Shown here: piece after piece, positions 62,828-64,000 of the stretch
How the letters are laid out: the number at the start of each line of letters is the position of its first letter
Numbering within the stretch: the stretch's first letter is position 1
From: Crassaminicella indica
GTDB taxonomy: Bacteria > Bacillota > Clostridia > Peptostreptococcales > Thermotaleaceae
DNA length: 64,000 nucleotides
Reading direction: 5' to 3'
Assembly (NCBI RefSeq): GCF_019203185.1
Contig: NZ_CP078093.1
Location: 2,453,058 to 2,517,057, forward strand
The notes under the pieces: model-generated
The model's database searches: none
What the model was told of the DNA's origin: nothing
What the model saw: only the letters and a program-made list of their open reading frames with translations
Program-made: the position numbers and the translations under genes

Positions 62828-63588
62828 TCCACCTTTATATTCCATTGTTTTACTTGTTCAATTAAATCAAATTTTGTTAAATCAAAGTGAATAGGTGTGA
62901 TAGAAATAAAATTGTTTTGTATGCTATGTATATCTGTTCCTTCATTATTTTTTGCATCAATCACTTCTCCACCTAACCAATAATAGCTCTGTCCTCTTGG
63001 ATCAATTCTCTCTATAAACGAATTTTTATACTTTCTAGCACCTAGTGTTGTAATATTAACACCTTTAATATTTTCCTTTTGACAATTAGGTATATTTATA
63101 TTCAATAACGTATCCGGCGGTAATGGATTTTTCAATATTTTTTTTGCTACAATGCAGCTAAATTCTGCTGCAGCATCATAATTTACATTTTTAAAATCTG
63201 CAAGTGATACAGCAACAGCAGGATATCCTAAAATAGCACCTTCTATAGCAGCAGAAACAGTTCCTGAATAAAGTACATCTGTTCCTAAGTTAGGGCCTTT
63301 ATTAATTCCTGAAAAAACAATATCTATTTTTTCTGAAATCAAAGCTTCTACAGCAAGCTTTACACAATCTGAAGGAGTTCCACTAACTGCCCATGCATGA
63401 AAATCTTTATCAAAAAACTTAATTTTTTCAGCTCTAAGAGGTTCATGCATGGTTATCGCATGTCCTGTAGCACTTCTTTGACGATCTGGTGCCACAATAT
63501 AAACGTCTCCAATTTTATTTAATGCACAAGCTAATTTATATATTCCTTCTGCAAAAATACCATCATCGTTTGTAATTAATATTTTCAA
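62824..63588 (-). CDS. surE: 5'/3'-nucleotidase SurE
   Basis: About 254 residues, a metal-dependent survival phosphatase for nucleoside monophosphates. It starts MKILITNDDG with the metal-binding Asp pair, has VVAPDRQRSATGHAIT, SGTPSDCVKLA, SGINKGPNLGTDVLYSGTV and INIPN. TTG 63588 follows AAGGAGG and gives the usual SurE N-terminus; ATG 63606 precedes that site. Divergent from the final gene. Confidence 0.95.
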   Translation of the reverse strand: MKILITNDDGIFAEGIYKLACALNKIGDVYIVAPDRQRSATGHAITMHEPLRAEKIKFFDKDFHAWAVSGTPSDCVKLAVEALISEKIDIVFSGINKGPNLGTDVLYSGTVSAAIEGAILGYPAVAVSLADFKNVNYDAAAEFSCIVAKKILKNPLPPDTLLNINIPNCQKENIKGVNITTLGARKYKNSFIERIDPRGQSYYWLGGEVIDAKNNEGTDIHSIQNNFISITPIHFDLTKFDLIEQVKQWNIKVE

Positions 63589-63704
63589 AATATTTTCCTC
63601 CTTCAATAATAATAATATTTATTATACAAATATTTTAATAGTAATTTTATATAAAACAAATACTAATATAAAAACTAATCATTTATTCATTAGGAGTGAT
63701 AAAT

Positions 63705-64000
63705 TTGATTCAAATTGACGACTCAGGAAGCGGCAGTTTAATCGGTGGTACTTGTATTGGCGCTATGAGAACAGAAACAAAAGAGTATGTTTATGGTATT
63801 ATCCCTTTAGAATTTTATCATGGTGATGCTTTTGAAAAAAAATTATATCTAGATAAAGTAGTCGATATCACGCGTTCACTGCTTAACACATTAGAGGTAT
63901 CAAAAAATGAAAAAATTGAAATATGCAGAGGATATATGTTTGATAAATTAAGATTATTTTTAAAAGAAAACCAATATAATTTTTCTAGTACCTCAATAAA
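63705..64000 (+). CDS. unrecognised conserved-looking protein, 3' truncated
   Basis: TAGGAGTGAT precedes TTG 63705, which opens a frame without stop to the window end (98 codons). It reads IQIDDSGSGSLIGGTCIGAM, then EYVYGIIPLEFYHGD and later YLDKVVDITRSLL. The opening DDSGSGSLIGG looks like a conserved active-site-like loop, but I cannot name the family. Confidence 0.65.
   Translation, partial: MIQIDDSGSGSLIGGTCIGAMRTETKEYVYGIIPLEFYHGDAFEKKLYLDKVVDITRSLLNTLEVSKNEKIEICRGYMFDKLRLFLKENQYNFSSTSI

Noticed and set aside
1-64000. CRISPR arrays, tRNA or rRNA genes, T-box or other classical riboswitches
   Set aside because: I looked through the intergenic stretches and saw no regularly spaced repeats, no tRNA cloverleaf and no T-box or riboswitch core. 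Small or divergent RNAs may have escaped a reading by eye.

Overview
The window is AT-rich DNA (roughly 70% A+T by eye) from an anaerobic, endospore-forming member of the Clostridia. The evidence is a complete spoIIIAA-AH operon, spoIVB and spo0A, a ferredoxin-dependent 2-oxoacid oxidoreductase (korDABC), an IspH-S1 fusion typical of Clostridia, frequent TTG/GTG starts behind strong Shine-Dalgarno sites, and an OLE RNA with its OapA partner. OLE is known mainly from alkaliphilic, thermophilic and other extremophilic Firmicutes, so an Alkaliphilus/Natronincola/Caminicella-like relative is my guess; that is inference and not a species call.

Layout. (1) 1-12771, plus strand: a Gram-positive type IV pilus locus. 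A first transcription unit holds a minor prepilin and a large secreted VWA protein with an EF-hand-like loop (PilY1-like). After a terminator come pilC, pilM, pilN, a pilO gene cut in two by a 1266-bp IS630-family element, an SLH-domain repeat protein, and four more minor prepilin-like genes. The ATPase, peptidase and major pilin are not in the window. (2) 12909-20540: M24 peptidase, efp, a zinc-ribbon acidic protein, then spoIIIAA-AH. (3) 20547-33298: asp23/amaP/DUF2273, nusB, a Kae1-like protein, folD, xseA, xseB, ispA, a PAP2 protein, OLE RNA, oapA, dxs, tlyA, argR and recN. This is the classical OLE neighbourhood, linking isoprenoid precursor synthesis, DNA repair and a membrane-bound large RNA. 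(4) 33470-35867: spoIVB, preceded by a tiny leader ORF, and spo0A with a sigma-H-type promoter overlapped by a 0A box. (5) 35903-41066: a variable stretch with a hypothetical gene, a tyrosine recombinase lacking two catalytic residues, a 181-aa minimal tyrosine recombinase behind four consecutive inverted repeats, a decayed GNAT acetyltransferase, a third tyrosine recombinase, and lexA with a perfect LexA box. (6) 41086-63588, minus strand: MBL hydrolase; miaB-mutS-mutL-miaA-hfq followed by a PLP enzyme; ald; a MerR-like protein; cheR; ispH-S1; cmk; a 58-aa membrane protein; a BaiN/YhiN flavoprotein; a histidine phosphatase; korDABC with an RpiR regulator; surE. (7) 63705-64000, plus strand: the start of an unrecognised gene.

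Most of the window is ordinary housekeeping and sporulation sequence. The parts that deserve attention are the pilus locus (transposon-split pilO, SLH repeat protein, VWA/EF-hand protein), the OLE RNA locus with its own promoter and lineage-specific hairpins, and the recombinase stretch with its palindrome-rich promoter. No rRNA, tRNA or CRISPR array was seen. All homology calls come from recognising motifs and synteny by eye; no database search was run.
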